A stretch of DNA of 64,000 nt from positions 9,238,001-9,302,000 of the forward strand of contig CM075102.1 of NCBI GenBank assembly GCA_037576195.1, read 5' to 3'. The notes under the pieces are model-generated. The model saw only the letters and a program-made list of their open reading frames with translations. It was not told the DNA's origin and made no database searches. Source of the DNA: Phytoseiulus persimilis. Taxonomy: Eukaryota; Arthropoda; Arachnida; Mesostigmata; Phytoseiidae. Numbering within the stretch: position 1 is the stretch's first letter; each line of letters opens with the position of its first letter. Made by a program: the position numbers and the translations under genes. Shown here piece by piece: positions 22,740-34,699 of the stretch.

Positions 22740-24190
22740 CTCGTTATCTTATAATTAGAATAGATACACTTTTGGCGGAAATCCAGTATCAGGGTTACCC
22801 TTTCTCTATTTTCCGCTCTCTATTTTCTCTATTTTTCCAATCGGATCATGATGGTCTGGTCGTCGTTCCTATTCGAACCGTTTTATACCGGTCAGGGCAC
22901 TCCGGGTAATCTTCCTGCGTCGAAATATTTGTTGGAAAAATGGGCGCGAAGTGAAATAGGTTGCGGAACGAACGGGAGCTCGGTACGGAATGAGTTCTGT
23001 TCTTCCTCGGCCTCACAGGAGGTCTTGCTGGCCTGTGCTGGCCCTTTGCGTTCATGTTCCCATCCGAAGCTCTATGTAAACATTGAACGGGCAAAACTAG
23101 TGTTCGTGATATCTCATGAAAGCACATTGAATGTTGAATCCTTCAGGAGCGGCCACCTAACAATCCCTCAAAGGCGATTTGCTCGAGTTTTCTGCAGTAC
23201 TTTGTTTTGGAGCATGGTGATTTCTCTGTAGAAAGAACGGCTCATATTGTCCTGAAGAATCATACTGAGCGAACCGACAGAAGCGGGGAAGCCGATCAGA
23301 ATGTTAGAATTGATTCAACAGATAATAGAAGAAGGCGTAGTCTCCCTGGACGAAGAAGTCTGCGAAAAGGTACAGTCTCGCGCAGCCCCAATTTTCTAGA
23401 GCCAGGGATCCCGCGAGCTCAAAATCCCCCGAGACCGAGTTTCCTTCAGCCCGGTTTCCCGCGAGCCTGAAAATCCCTTCTCTCAATTTCAATCTCGACG
23501 GAAGTCCGAGAAGCTTCCATGTTCCTTACGGAGTCCGGAGTGTCATCTCCCCGGCATAGGACGAAAAACTTTGGGTGGGACGTCCGAATTAAGCTATCGG
23601 AGTATGACTCTCTCTCCGAACCAAGTGCTGAATATGCGCAGTGACGTCTTAAATTACTCCAGGAGTGTCGCTGACAGTTGGGAATCATATTCTAACTCAA
23701 ACGAGCGGGAGCGGATGCCACTTCGGCAAGAGCTCCGCCCGAGAACAGCGCTTCCATGGGTGCTGGACACGTAAAAAAGCAAATACCGTGAAAACTTTCT
23801 CCCTGTAAGCCTCGCTTGGGAGAAAAAAACAGGAACGGTTCAACCAAAGGGCGAACCGGAGCGAGCAAATGCGAAGTGCCGAACACCAAGTCGGGATACA
23901 GATAAGATTTGTCAACAAATGAATCGGGAAGTACGGTGAGAGGTCTTTGGAACACCTACAGAAAAACGATTCAACGGTCTTTTCGGGGGTGTGCGCCACC
24001 CCCTCGAGAGGGAAACATGCTGTAGCACATCGAGGTTATCTGTCAACAGCGGTAACAAGTGTTCAAAATTTCTGGAGTGCTTTCGCCCAAAACGCCCCTC
24101 AATTTATTCTCGACGTTCTTGTCTCCAGTGCTCTGGAACGTCGGCAGGCGGTTATCAAATTGTCATGGAAGGGTTAGAAGATCGATTGAA
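22740..24190. other. No gene recognised
   Basis: Frames of up to 127 codons occur on both strands without recognisable motifs. The sequence may contain degraded repeats. Confidence 0.55.
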
Positions 24191-24199
24191 ACTACATGA

Positions 24200-26580
24200 G
24201 GAAAGATAATACCGGGTTATGACGACTGCAGTAGCTCATGTGTGTAACACAGGAGCAAGCTTGGATGCCTCTTGAGAATATACAATCGATGCATGTATGG
24301 CCACGTGTTGTCGATATCTCGGCAAAAAGTTCGGGATCAAAATGATCTCGCATGAATTCGATCATTTTCTTCCTTTTGAGGGGGTCCTCCAGGTTCCGAT
24401 CGGAACCACCGCCTAGAATCAGCGGAGTTTCCTGGTTTTGTATTCCAGGGAACAGAACATGGTCATATTTCAGCGGGAACTCTTTGATGAGTTCGAACGG
24501 TGTTCCCGGATTCATGTACAGGGCGGTCATCGTAAGTCGGGAACTTTCTTACCCTCTCTTCTTTTGCTCATAACTCGGTGAAAAATCGCGAAGGACGGCG
24601 CGTCTTTCTCCCGTCGAATTCCGTAAATCGGTAGAAAATTGAATTTCGTAAATCGGCCTGAAGATAGCAATTTTTTCTTTCAACTTTTCTCGAAAAACTG
24701 ATCGACAAACTTCTAAAGTCAACCGATCGAATTCGGAAGTACCAAGTTCGACGCAGGATAGGATGCCGCTCAAACGCCCGGTAACTCCAGATTTCTACCT
24801 CAGGATCTGTGAGAAGGACGGAAGATCGCTTCACCTTGACCTCAAGATCGACCCCTGACAATATTGCGTCCTCTTTGCAATTGGGCCCATAACTCCTCAG
24901 GGAAGCCGAATGCGGAAAATTTTCCGATGGCAAAAAAGTCTTAGATTGGTCCAAACTACCTGAGGAAGAAGTTTACGGGTCGATCCGACAACTTTTTTTT
25001 TCCGGAAATCTCGATTCTTCAATTTTTTGAAAAATTTGTCGGATCGACCCGGCAACTCCAAAGTCGGGTAGTCTGAACCAATCTAAGAACTTTTTGCCAT
25101 CGGAAAAATTTTCGAATTCGGCATCCCTGAGGAGCTAAGGCCAAATTGCAAACAGGACGCAATCTTGTCAGGGGGTCGATCTTGAGGTCAAGGTTGAAAC
25201 GATCTTTCGTCCTTCTCACAGATCCTGAGCTAGAAATCTGGAGTTGCCGGGCGTTTGAGCGGCATCCTATCCTGCGTCGAACTTGGCACTTTCGATTTCG
25301 ATCGGTTGACTTTAGAAGTTTGTCGATCAGTTTTTTGACGAAATTCGACGAGAAAAAGACGTGCCGTCCTTCCAGCTATCGAGCGGAAGGTTGCCCATAA
25401 TCCGACCATTTCCAACCGAGTTATGAGCGAAAGAAGAAAGGGTAAGAAAGTTCCCGACTTACGATGACCACCCTGTATACTGTCGCAAGGACGGTTAACT
25501 TCTCCCGTAGAAGTATTTTACAGGCACATATGTCACCATGATCCTCGTCAATGAAATCTGGTGTAATTGTGGGACTTGCTTGTGTAGGTGCTGCTCTCCG
25601 TTCGTAAATAGCTACTCCACCTGTGCGGTGTTTTCTCTTGTTTCGGGTCACGAGGTTGGAATTAACTAGAATGACGGTTGTGGGTTCCGAGTTTCACTGA
25701 CAGAAAATTGTGGATTGAATGTGGACGTTGTCGCTTGTGATATCCAATGCGTGTGTTGGCAAACTTCGGATGTTCAAGACATCAGGATCGTGCTCACAGA
25801 ATCCATTCTTTCTAATAATCGATGATCTTGAGTTTTGAATCGTAGATTATTCGTGTAGTTCTGTTTGAAGTTGCACCATTTGAGGAGCGGTTGCTTGTTT
25901 GGAATTACGAACCTGAAATTCATCGGGACAATCGTCAGGTGTTGTCACGAATGAGCCTCCGACCGTTTTCACGCTCGACGAAGGACAAAGTAGGGATTTT
26001 ATTCGATCCGGAAGGACTGTCAGGAGTTTCAATTCGGTCAAACGGAGTTTTTCCTCGGCGTAGATCTATCCGACTCTAAGAAGCGAGGATTTTTCCCTCG
26101 TATCAACGTGGTGCGAGGAAGCATAATCATCACACCAACCAACAGGGGGCGTACCGCTCAAGGCTGGGCGTCATTTCCGGAACGACTCTTTGTTGTCGGA
26201 GTAACGTCATGGAGGATGTCCACGAAACATGGATGGTCGATCAGATCAACAGTTTTCAGCACTCCTTGCTCTGAGAGAGGCTTCTTGGATTCATTCATCA
26301 AACAAAGGAGAATATGAACATGTGGGCTCCCGTCATGTTGAAACTCCACGCGTAGCAAGCGGTTGACCACCGCGCATTCTCCGAATGGGCTCCCGGGTCT
26401 TGACCGGAGGAGTCCTATGAATGTGTTCATAATTTTCGAGAAGCAAATGCCACAAGTGACACAGCCATCATTGTCGAGATTCGATCTATGAGCCGCGTAG
26501 AAGTCTAGCAGTGGGTTTTCTGTGTCTTCATTCTCTTTGGTCTTTATATTGTTCGTCTGCCGCTCCGTCAGGTTTCACTT
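24200..26580 (-). mobile_element. Helentron-type Helitron remnant A
   Basis: On the minus strand, 26430-26158 encodes a Helitron Rep (HUH nickase) fragment with RVEFQHDGSPHVHILL, the HUH-motif block. Downstream (25660-25480 and 24516-24200) are pieces of an APE-like endonuclease: TRNKRKHRTGGVAIYE, ACKILLREKLTVLATVY, then MNPGTPFEL, ILGGGS (a damaged GGDFN) and TTRGHTCIDCIFSR. Rep and endonuclease in one element is the Helentron arrangement. The helicase domain expected between them is missing, as in remnant B. A 957-bp foldback element sits inside the endonuclease frame. Confidence 0.75.
24519..25475. mobile_element. 957-bp foldback element flanked by TA
   Basis: Two inverted arms of roughly 440-460 bp face each other across a spacer of about 50 bp (24990-25035). 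The outer ends read CAGGGCGGTCATCGTAAGTC on the left and the near-perfect inverse on the right. TA dinucleotides lie just outside both ends (24517-24518 and 25476-25477), matching the target duplication of the IS630/Tc1/mariner superfamily. There is no transposase frame, so it is non-autonomous. It splits the endonuclease frame of Helentron A between VLATVY and MNPGTP, so it inserted after that copy. Confidence 0.88.
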
Positions 26581-26942
26581 ATCATGATTTGGAATAGGGT
26601 CGTTTTCACTCCTCGACGAAACTGGCGAGCTCGGAGAAAAGCGCAGTTCTGCGCCAGAACAGAACTTCGGAGCCGTAGGCGATTCTGAGGGGGTACGATA
26701 ATGCGCTTGAGATGTTCTCCCCCCACACTCCTGACAGTGGGGGATGTCTGGAACCGATCCTCGTGGCAATTGACAAGTGCCGTTGTGATCTGCGACAATC
26801 GAGAACACTTTATCCTCCTCTGTCACCGAGTTGTTCGTACATAATGGTTCCTCTTTTCCTCGCCACAGTTGATGCCACGAATCGGTAGGAGGCAGGAATC
26901 GAGTTCCTTGAGCTTTCTCGATAGTGAATGATGGTGGTGTCG

Positions 26943-29900
26943 TCAATATTGTGACCGCTCCCCTATCATCTCTCGAGCGCGAAAACTGGCCATCAATGAA
27001 AGAGGTAGATAGAGCATGAGTGCGCGGAGCTCATTCCAGTTCTCGAGCGCCAGCACTAGTGCACAGAGAAGTATCGCGTACAACGAGAAAAAGATCGCGC
27101 CCTCCAGATCATCCAGGGATACCATCGCTCCTTGATCGAAAGCGACCATATTGTATCTGATGTATTCCTCCTTCAAGTCGTGAACATTTTGCTCCAGGTA
27201 CGCTTTCACCTTCAGGACATACGGATCGCCACTGGTCCAATATATGTTCTCTCTTTCGTCGTCCCCGCCACTTGATCCGAGCTGGTTCCCACGGCGAGTA
27301 TACCTTACTCAAATCCCAGAATTCACAGGTTCTGCACTTAGAGGGGTGGGACCATGGCCATCAGCAAGGGCACCCGCGATTATCCCCACAGGGAAAAAAA
27401 GAAAACCCGCAAACTTCGTTGTCTTCGAATCAATGGCGAAAAATCATGGGTTCGGGCGAGACCGGTTCCAGAGAAAACCACGCGTATGAGTTCCGCGGGA
27501 CAGGTGGCAATGTGCAAAGGAGGGGTGGGGGCGAGTGCGTATGTATCTGGAATTTGGATATAATTTTCCAGGAATTTTTCACGGAGTTGAGATTCCGAAT
27601 CGCGGAAAAATCACGGTTCATCCTAAGAGGCCCGATTTCGAGGCCGGCGATCTAATAACCTGAGCGAAATAATCCGAAGTCCGATACTTACGCATCAACC
27701 CCCAACCATGCTCCAAGGAACCGGTTCTGGAGATGAGCCGGAATGCAATTTCCACGGACTGAGAAAAAAGCATTCAAAGTTTTTGAACCCTGAAACTTCC
27801 GAACGAGAGCATTGATACCGATCAAATAAGTTGCAATAGACTTGTAATCCAAGAGACCAAAAAATTCTTGTCGGTATCGGAACTTTCGAAGAAGACCAAG
27901 TTTTTCCTTGGAACGCGACAATCATCATTACGAGATGACTGAACTTGGTACATGTCAGTTTGGCGGCCTCCACGCGAGCAGCCAGTTTTCCAAGGCTGGA
28001 AAACCAACTCACTGCAAGCCACCAACAGGGCCACGAGAACAGGATACTCGCGCGCTCCGAACGGTTGGCTCGACCGTGGCCAAATGTAAATAGTGACTTG
28101 AAGGTGAACGGCTCTGAAACTAGGAAAGATTTCCGTCTCCCGAGGTTTTGATTTGGTCGTGGTGGGCCACATTTCTTCCAGAGTGGACTGTGGCACGCTC
28201 CCGAGTCGCTGAATTCGTACTCGTTCGGAGTCCGATGCAAGCCTCAGGAATTTACAGCGTTTAGGAGCCTGGAGTTCGGAAGTGACCATAGCGCCATCTT
28301 TAAAAATGCGTCCATGCGCTGCTCGCTCGATTCCAAATTTCCGCGTGTGGATTCTGAAAGGTCCTCCCTACCGAAATATGCACAGAACAAAAATCGGTGG
28401 GGTTGACAAAAATATCGATTTTTCGAGTAAGGTACCCCCATAAGTGAACAAAGAGTTCTCCAAACCTTTCCGGAGAATCCAACGCACGGGGAGTTTTATG
28501 CACAGCTCCGCCGATCGATTGCTCAGGATGAGTTTTTCTTCTAGGAGAACCCCTCATTCTTTTATCAGGTTCGCTTGAATCTTGATCAAATCCAACTCCC
28601 CGCAACGAGCTTTATGGAGAAACAACAGAAGGAGGAGAGTTTCATTCCCGAATGAGACTGAGCGATACGCTTTGTACTCTTTTTCTGTTGGATTGCACGT
28701 CTTGGATGAAGCCCTGGGTCGGAAAGCCCTTCGGTCCCAAACCCTGGGATCATGGAATAGATCCTGGGAAGCACGGCTATTTATCCGCAGCAGGTCTCGG
28801 GCAACCTCGTTCACACAATGTGAGAAGCGGCATGCTGAAGCAGGTATTCGCGAATCTTGAGCGAAAGAGATTACCTCGCCTTGCAGAACGTTGAACAAGA
28901 GGAACTCGAAAAACATGATAAACGGGAGCAGAAATTTGACGGAGAAATTCACGTTCTTGAGACAAAAGTAGAATTGCATGACGCAGGAGAAGAGCGCGTC
29001 GAGGAACACATCAAGCATCCTGAACCAGAGATGCTGTCGAGGCTCGTTGCTTGAGGCAGAGGTGACGATCATTATGTAGAGACAGCCGAGCATCGGTGGC
29101 AAGAACGAACCCATTATCAGGTAGCCGGCAGATCGGGAAAAAGCGACTGAGACGAGTGAAGTCTCACGATACCGTTCGGGGATCGCCAATCGGAAGACTC
29201 CTGAGTTGTAGTGATGCACGAAGTAAACGCTCTGGAATATGAATTGTTAGCTGTGATGTTTATGCAACGAGGATTCGCCCGAGTTTCGGTTCTCGGAGCG
29301 ATCCCAATGACATATATCTTACCTCGCCGCGGCAGTCGGAAACAAACAGCATTCGCGAATCTTCAGCTGTTTGCATGACTCCAAGCAGTCCGAAGTGAAG
29401 CCTTTGGGAGCCGTTGCGTTCAGGAAGCTGGAAGGGCTTCCTGATGAAATCTCGGCTCAAACGATAAAGATTCCTGGCTCCCAACTTCGGAAATCCGAAG
29501 CAGGCGTCGGAATCCACGATCCATCCAAATCGATAGATGCTCTTTGAGGTGAACCCTCCTGGTTGTTTGAGTCCTGTAACGTCCGGTGGGGTGTACATCA
29601 AGAGAAGCGGCTTGGCGAAACTCATCGTGGGATGAACGTATCTCAAGAGCTCCCCCACAACGCTTTTCCTGAAATGCTCTCGTTGCTGATGCATGTTAGA
29701 TCCGGAAGGCCAGGAATCCTTGTCCGCCCCCTCAACTGAGAACGAATAGAGTAGGATCAGAACGCGAAACTCCCAGTTGTATACATCGATGTCCGCCCTC
29801 GCAGGATCGCAGATTTGATGACCACAATGGGGAACTTGGGAGCCTGTGCGACTTCCGAGCTCGAGGCAGGTTAAAACTATCTCGCGTTGCTTTTTGTGAA

Positions 29901-30117
29901 ACGAGGCCGTTGGCTGTGTATCTCGGAGGAATGAGACTTCTTCCGAGCGGAACCGATAGAGGTCGACTCCAGGACAGCGGGATACAGCTATCGAAAGATG
30001 AGAATCCGTATCCGTCTGAATGATCTGAATCAGGTTCAAGGCGTAGTCAAATACGCGTGCCTCACGTGGAGGAACCGATTCCAAGAGGACTAGTATCAGC
30101 AGAGTAGCCGCCAGCAT
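26943..30117 (-). pseudogene. Ionotropic receptor pseudogene IR-B
   Basis: Exon 1 (30117-29323) begins MLAATLLILVLLESV and is open to a GAG|GTAAGA donor. Exon 2 starts at 29231 after an 86-bp intron with the same acceptor as IR-A. The frame runs through TM1 and TM3 to a TGA at 28554, where IR-A has GAA. It then continues in the same frame to FTY at about 28443, where a 1138-bp insertion (27303-28440) splits the coding sequence. The C-terminal part, with TM4 and VSLDDLEG, resumes at 27300 and ends near 26943. Two independent lesions make it non-functional. It is otherwise very similar to IR-A. Confidence 0.85.
27303..28440. mobile_element. 1138-bp TA-flanked insertion in IR-B
   Basis: Comparison with IR-A and IR-C shows this segment is an insertion at a TATA site. 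It is flanked by TA (27301-27302, 28441-28442). The ends carry an inverted TACCTTACTC/GAGTAAGGTA, with six extra bases (CCCCCA) outside the right copy. That fits a Tc1/mariner-like non-autonomous element with one frayed end. Its open frames (up to 181 codons) show no transposase motif. Confidence 0.72.
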
Positions 30118-31840
30118 GATTGCTCTAAGATCGCAGACTACGTTGAGAATGATAGAGAAATCGAATCCCTAGTGGATCGTATCCGAAGCAGGAAATCCAT
30201 TCTTCTAACGACCCATTCGATGCGTTCTGCTGCTGTTCGGGCTGCACAGAAATTTCGCCGCGTCACTCTGAAGCCACTCCAGATTCTGAGGGAAACGAAG
30301 TCAATGAGGCCGTCATTCTCAGACCGGATGTGCCTGAAACGAGGCCAGTCGAGGCACTCCGTCCTCACCACGGTGCAAGCGGGCGTTTCGCCTCCAGCAA
30401 CGCCCTCGGACACAATTCGAGGTCTGGCTGAATCAAATCGGAATAGCACGCAGCAGGGAGCTCGCTTTATTCGACCAGCGAGATTGATGAGGGAGCCGAG
30501 TGAGAAAACTAGCCGACCGTGGAAAAGTTGGAAAGAGTAGAGGGGGAGAGAAGCTTCGCGAGAAAAAGGTAACGACATGAAGGCAGCAGATGCGCTGTGA
30601 CGGATTGACACGGCGACTGAGCATTCTCAGAGTAAGAGAGGGGGTTGTTCTCGCATGATTTCCATGGAATGCCATCTTTCGATTGTAACTAATCCACCAG
30701 CATTTCCGTTTTGCCCCATAAGCACCCGACCCCGGGAGCCCTCGGCATGTCTCGCGCAGGTAGCGGTATGAACCTAATGTTTTCCTTTGGAGGAGTATGG
30801 AAACCTGGGAACGAAGCTCCTGGCTCGAGAGAGAATTCTCAGATGAGCGCATACTCATAGACGTGCGACTACGAAACATACCTCTCTTCCTGATCGGAGT
30901 GTTGAGGGCAGGCGACGCAAGCCGGCTACAACTGAAGATGCCATTCTACGATCCCGTCAAGTCCGCCAGCAGGGATTTGTTGACAAGCAGCGTTCAGACT
31001 TACAGTTCTGTCGGATCGTTTGTGCCGAGTTATGGATCGCTCTACATCTCTACGGAATAGCTCTCGCTGGTATTGGCTGCTAGCTAATGATAGCTGTGAT
31101 GATGACCAAGGTGATGATGATCATCGTCGTCGTGAGCCTTTCATGACGCAATCAACGTAGTTTTCGCACCTGTGGAGATGTTCCTGATAAGACTGGATCA
31201 TCTCGAAATAGTTCCATCGTTACATGTAGAATGAAATCCTCCCCATCCACAGTGAGTGAAGACTTTTGAGAGGGGCCATGATGTGCCACGGCGTCTACCG
31301 ACATATACAGGGTGTTAGCTGTAAGCTGAGCAAAATCTGTTGAGGATTGATGATCTACGAGCTTGTTGGAGTCGGGGGTCGAGGAAAGAAAAATCGACTC
31401 ACACATGCTCTCAAATCACCAATTGTCAACGGTATTTTGGAGAAAATAAACGGGGAAAATGCGTCGTTTAAAAAGAGCGATCAAACGAAAGAGTGCAGAT
31501 CCCAAGGCTCGGGGCTTTCTTGGGTTTCGTCCAACACGGATCCCTGCGGAGCTATTCAGTATTTATCTGAAGTCGCTGGATCAGATCCCCCCTCCATGGC
31601 CGATGAAATTATCTTACTTATCGGAGCGGCAATCGGCCATGGAGGGGGGATCTGAGCCAGCGAAACCAGATAAACACTGAATACTCTGTCACGCGAAGGC
31701 ATACTTCAACTTATGGATCAGACAGGCAGTTGCTGGCTGGCTGATTTCCTGATTCCCACGTCAGCCTCACAGAGTTCGTGACTCCGCTTGGCGGAGAGAA
31801 CTCGAGGACAAGCAGTTCAAAAACGATCCTTTCTGCCTTC
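30118..31840 (-). repeat. Upstream DNA of IR-B
   Basis: Homologous to 18961-20460 and 42766-43618. The first 850 bp are close to the IR-C copy. No separate gene is recognised. Confidence 0.75.
31582..31654. repeat. Perfect 23-bp inverted repeat with 27-bp loop
   Basis: The arms 31582-31604 and 31632-31654 are exact inverse complements containing GATCCCCCCTCCATGGCC. The IR-A copy of this region keeps only one arm-like stretch (CCATGGAGGGGGGATT at 20379). Transcribed RNA or single-stranded DNA could form a strong hairpin. Confidence 0.85.
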
Positions 31841-31842
31841 AG

Positions 31843-32910
31843 CAGCTTTTCGATCGATTCGATCTGACTTTGTCCCAAGTACATGCTTGGCATCGATTTG
31901 GAGAACGCCGTTCCGGACGATGATTGAGAAACATAAGAATCTGTTTGGGATTCCATTCTACAGGTAGCGATGAGAAAAGTAGAACGAGCCTCTTACCTAT
32001 TGATCTGTTTTGAGAGAATGGGGTACAACTTGTTATCCAGAGCATGTTTACGTTTTCCTGGTCCTTCAACGGGACTCGGAAGTAATTGCCATGAATTGTC
32101 TCCAAAACCTCACAGCGAGCGGTGAGGAAGCGGTTCATTCTGATTCTGTTCCAGATTCAACTTCGTCGAATCTCGTCCCTGAGGTTCATAGAGTATGGAT
32201 CCTCTGTCGATCCATTTCAGACTTTGGAAAGTGATTCGAGTTCTTTCTGTTGCTCCGATTCTTATAAACTAGAGGCAGCGGCTTGTCCCGAAGTTGAGCT
32301 CGCCGTCAATGAGCGCAGGCTCCTCGGAGCATATTCGAGAACATTTGGTTGTGAGTGACAGTTGAGTATCTTGACGAATGATGAACAGTTGACCATCGCC
32401 CGATAAGCCGCTATCGCATACCTAAACTATCAATCTGACTATTCCTGACAATGCCGCTCACTCAACTTTCAGGTCGGACTTGAGGTAACTGTGGTGTTCC
32501 CATGTCCTCTAATACGAAACGCCACGAAAAATGATCATCAATCCGTTATAGTTTGCTTCACGTATTGACGGCTTGCAACCAGTTATCTGTTCCGTTCCCA
32601 TTCATTTTCCCACGCAGCTGCTCTCTCCGTGATCGTGCGTGAGAGCGAATGAATAATTCCCTATCTTCTGGAGAAACCTCGCGAGGAGACTTGTGGTCGA
32701 GTCTGTGCTGATGACCTTCGATCGTCCTCGTTCATATAATTTCGGCACGGGTTTTCTCGCAAGCTTTGTGGATCGAGCAGTTCGGATCCCGATTCTGGAA
32801 ACCGTGAATGAGTCGGCATCAGAGATTCCTGAGTGAAGGCGACCGCCTCACTCGGAGCATGTTGAGACCCATGAATCTGAAGTTCATTCACCGCATTAAA
32901 ACGATACCGA
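31843..32910 (+). repeat. Dispersed repeat block, copy 3
   Basis: Aligns with copy 1 from the TTTTCGATCGATTCGATCTG start through GGAGCATGTTGA...CATGAA near 32875, and with copy 4. No conserved frame. Confidence 0.85.
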
Positions 32911-33274
32911 TATCGGGTACCGGTTACCCGGGTCCCTTTTACCCGAATCCAAATGACCCTCTCTCACCGCTAAGACTCATGCGTTGAAGCTCCTTGTGCT
33001 CAGCGATTCGCGCGCCGATACAGCTTCGGAAGTTCAACTCAACCGATACTACCTTTCCCTCGCTTGAAGTTTTCCATATTTCTACTGGGACTCCGAAAGT
33101 CATCCTTCACAGTGAAGTTTCGTTCTCAATATTCTTATCTTGATACTCGCTCGCTAATTTACTGGTCAACGAAAACGACTTCGTGTATTCCTATGAGTTC
33201 CAGCCTCGCTGCATCAGTGAAGTGGATATCTCTCTCAGTCAGTTTCTATGCTTCTCCTAGGGGTCCGTTTAGAC

Positions 33275-33488
33275 CAGTGGTTCTCAAAGTGGTCGATGGC
33301 GACCCCCAGGGGGTCGATGGCCGATCTCCGATTTACAGAGGTGATGCCGGGGTGGATTTGACCATACTTCTTAGCGTCCACATAGGTGGATCAGGGGTCG
33401 ACGGTCGACCCCTTGGGGGACGGCAGTCCCTAAACTTCTACGAAGTCGCCTAGGGGGTCGATGGGTCAGTGGAGTTTGAGAACCACTG
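33275..33488. mobile_element. 214-bp hAT-like MITE
   Basis: The terminal inverted repeats are CAGTGGTTCTCAAA and its inverse, the classic hAT-type end. Flanking 8-bp sequences GTTTAGAC (33267-33274) and GTCTAAAC (33489-33496) agree at six of eight positions, consistent with an aged 8-bp target duplication. The interior repeats GGGGGTCGATGG motifs and encodes nothing. Confidence 0.88.
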
Positions 33489-33499
33489 GTCTAAACTCT

Positions 33500-34680
33500 A
33501 AGCTCTAGAGCGCGAGGATTTGGCGATGAGAGAGAGTAATTTGGATTCGGCTAACTGGGATAGGACGCCCTGGTTTCGTATACCAGGGGACAGAACATGG
33601 TCATGTTCCATTGGGAACTGCTTGTGTAGTTGCTCCTCCGGCTTTTGAATAGCTACTCCACCTGTGCGGTGTTTTCTCTTGTTTTGGGTCACGAGGTTGA
33701 AGTTATCTAGAATGACAGTTGTGGAGTTATCATTCCGAGTTTCACTGAGACAGAAAATTGTGGATTGCATGTAAACGTTGTCGCTTGTGATAGCCGATGC
33801 GTATGTTGGCAAAACTTTGGACGTTGAAAGACATTGGGTTCCTGTTCGCAGAATTCATTCTCTGATAATCGATGATCCTGAGTTTCGAATCGGTGATCAT
33901 TCGAACGTTGTAGTTCTGCCCGAAGTTGCACCATTTGAGGGCCGGTTTCTTGATTAAAATGATGAGATTGGAACACATCGGGACAATCGTCTGGTTGTGT
34001 CAAGAATAAGCCCCCGTCCGTTTTCACTCTCGACGAGGGAAAAGGTAGGGATTGTACCCAATCCGGAAGGACTGTGAGGGGTTTCAATCTGCTCAAACCT
34101 CTGACTCAGTTCTTCCTCGGAGTGGATTTACCCGACTCTAGGAAGCGAGAATTTTACCCTCGTATCAACGTGATGCGAGGAAGCATATTCATGACACCAA
34201 CCAACAAGGGACGTAGCGCTCAAGGCTGCACGTCATTCCCGGAACGACTCTTAGTGGTCGGAGTAAGGTCATGGAGAATGTCCACGGGAGTTAGATGGTC
34301 CATCAGTTCCACAGTTTCCGCCATTCTGAGGAGGGCACAATGCAGAATGATGCCTTGCTCTGAGAATGGTATCTTGGTATCATTCATCAACCAAAGGAGA
34401 ATACTAACATATGGGCTGTCCCTGTGTTGGAACTCCACACGTAGAAAGTGGTCCACCACCGCGCATTCTCCGAATGGGCTGCCAGTTCTTGGCCGGAGGA
34501 GTCCTATGAATGTGTTTATGATTTTCCAGAAGTAAATTCAACAAGTAACGGAGTCATCATCGACGAGATCCTAGATTTGAGCCGCGGAGAAGTCTCGCAG
34601 TGGGCCTCCTGTGTCGTCATTTTCTTCAGTTTTTAACTTGTTCGTCTGTCACTCCGTCGAATTTCACTTGTCATGATTTG
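33500..34680 (-). mobile_element. Helentron-type Helitron remnant B
   Basis: This is a second copy of the Rep and endonuclease remnant. The Rep fragment (34459-34220) has SPFGECAVVDHFLRVEFQHRDSP, with the HUH histidines degraded (SPYVS for SPHVH). The endonuclease start (FNVQSFANIRI near 33800, FCLSETRND near 33735, RKHRTGGVAI near 33660) lies downstream. The helicase is absent. Relative to remnant A it lacks the endonuclease segment between ERRAAPTQ and EFPLKYDH. Similarity to A extends past both domains, so it may be a segmental duplicate rather than a separate insertion. Confidence 0.72.
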
Positions 34681-34699
34681 GGATAGGGTCGTTTTCACT

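Noticed and set aside
27695-28240. A 181-codon minus-strand frame inside the IR-B insertion as a transposase.
   Set aside because: No DDE/D catalytic spacing or helix-turn-helix motif was recognised, and the sequence is low in conserved-looking blocks.
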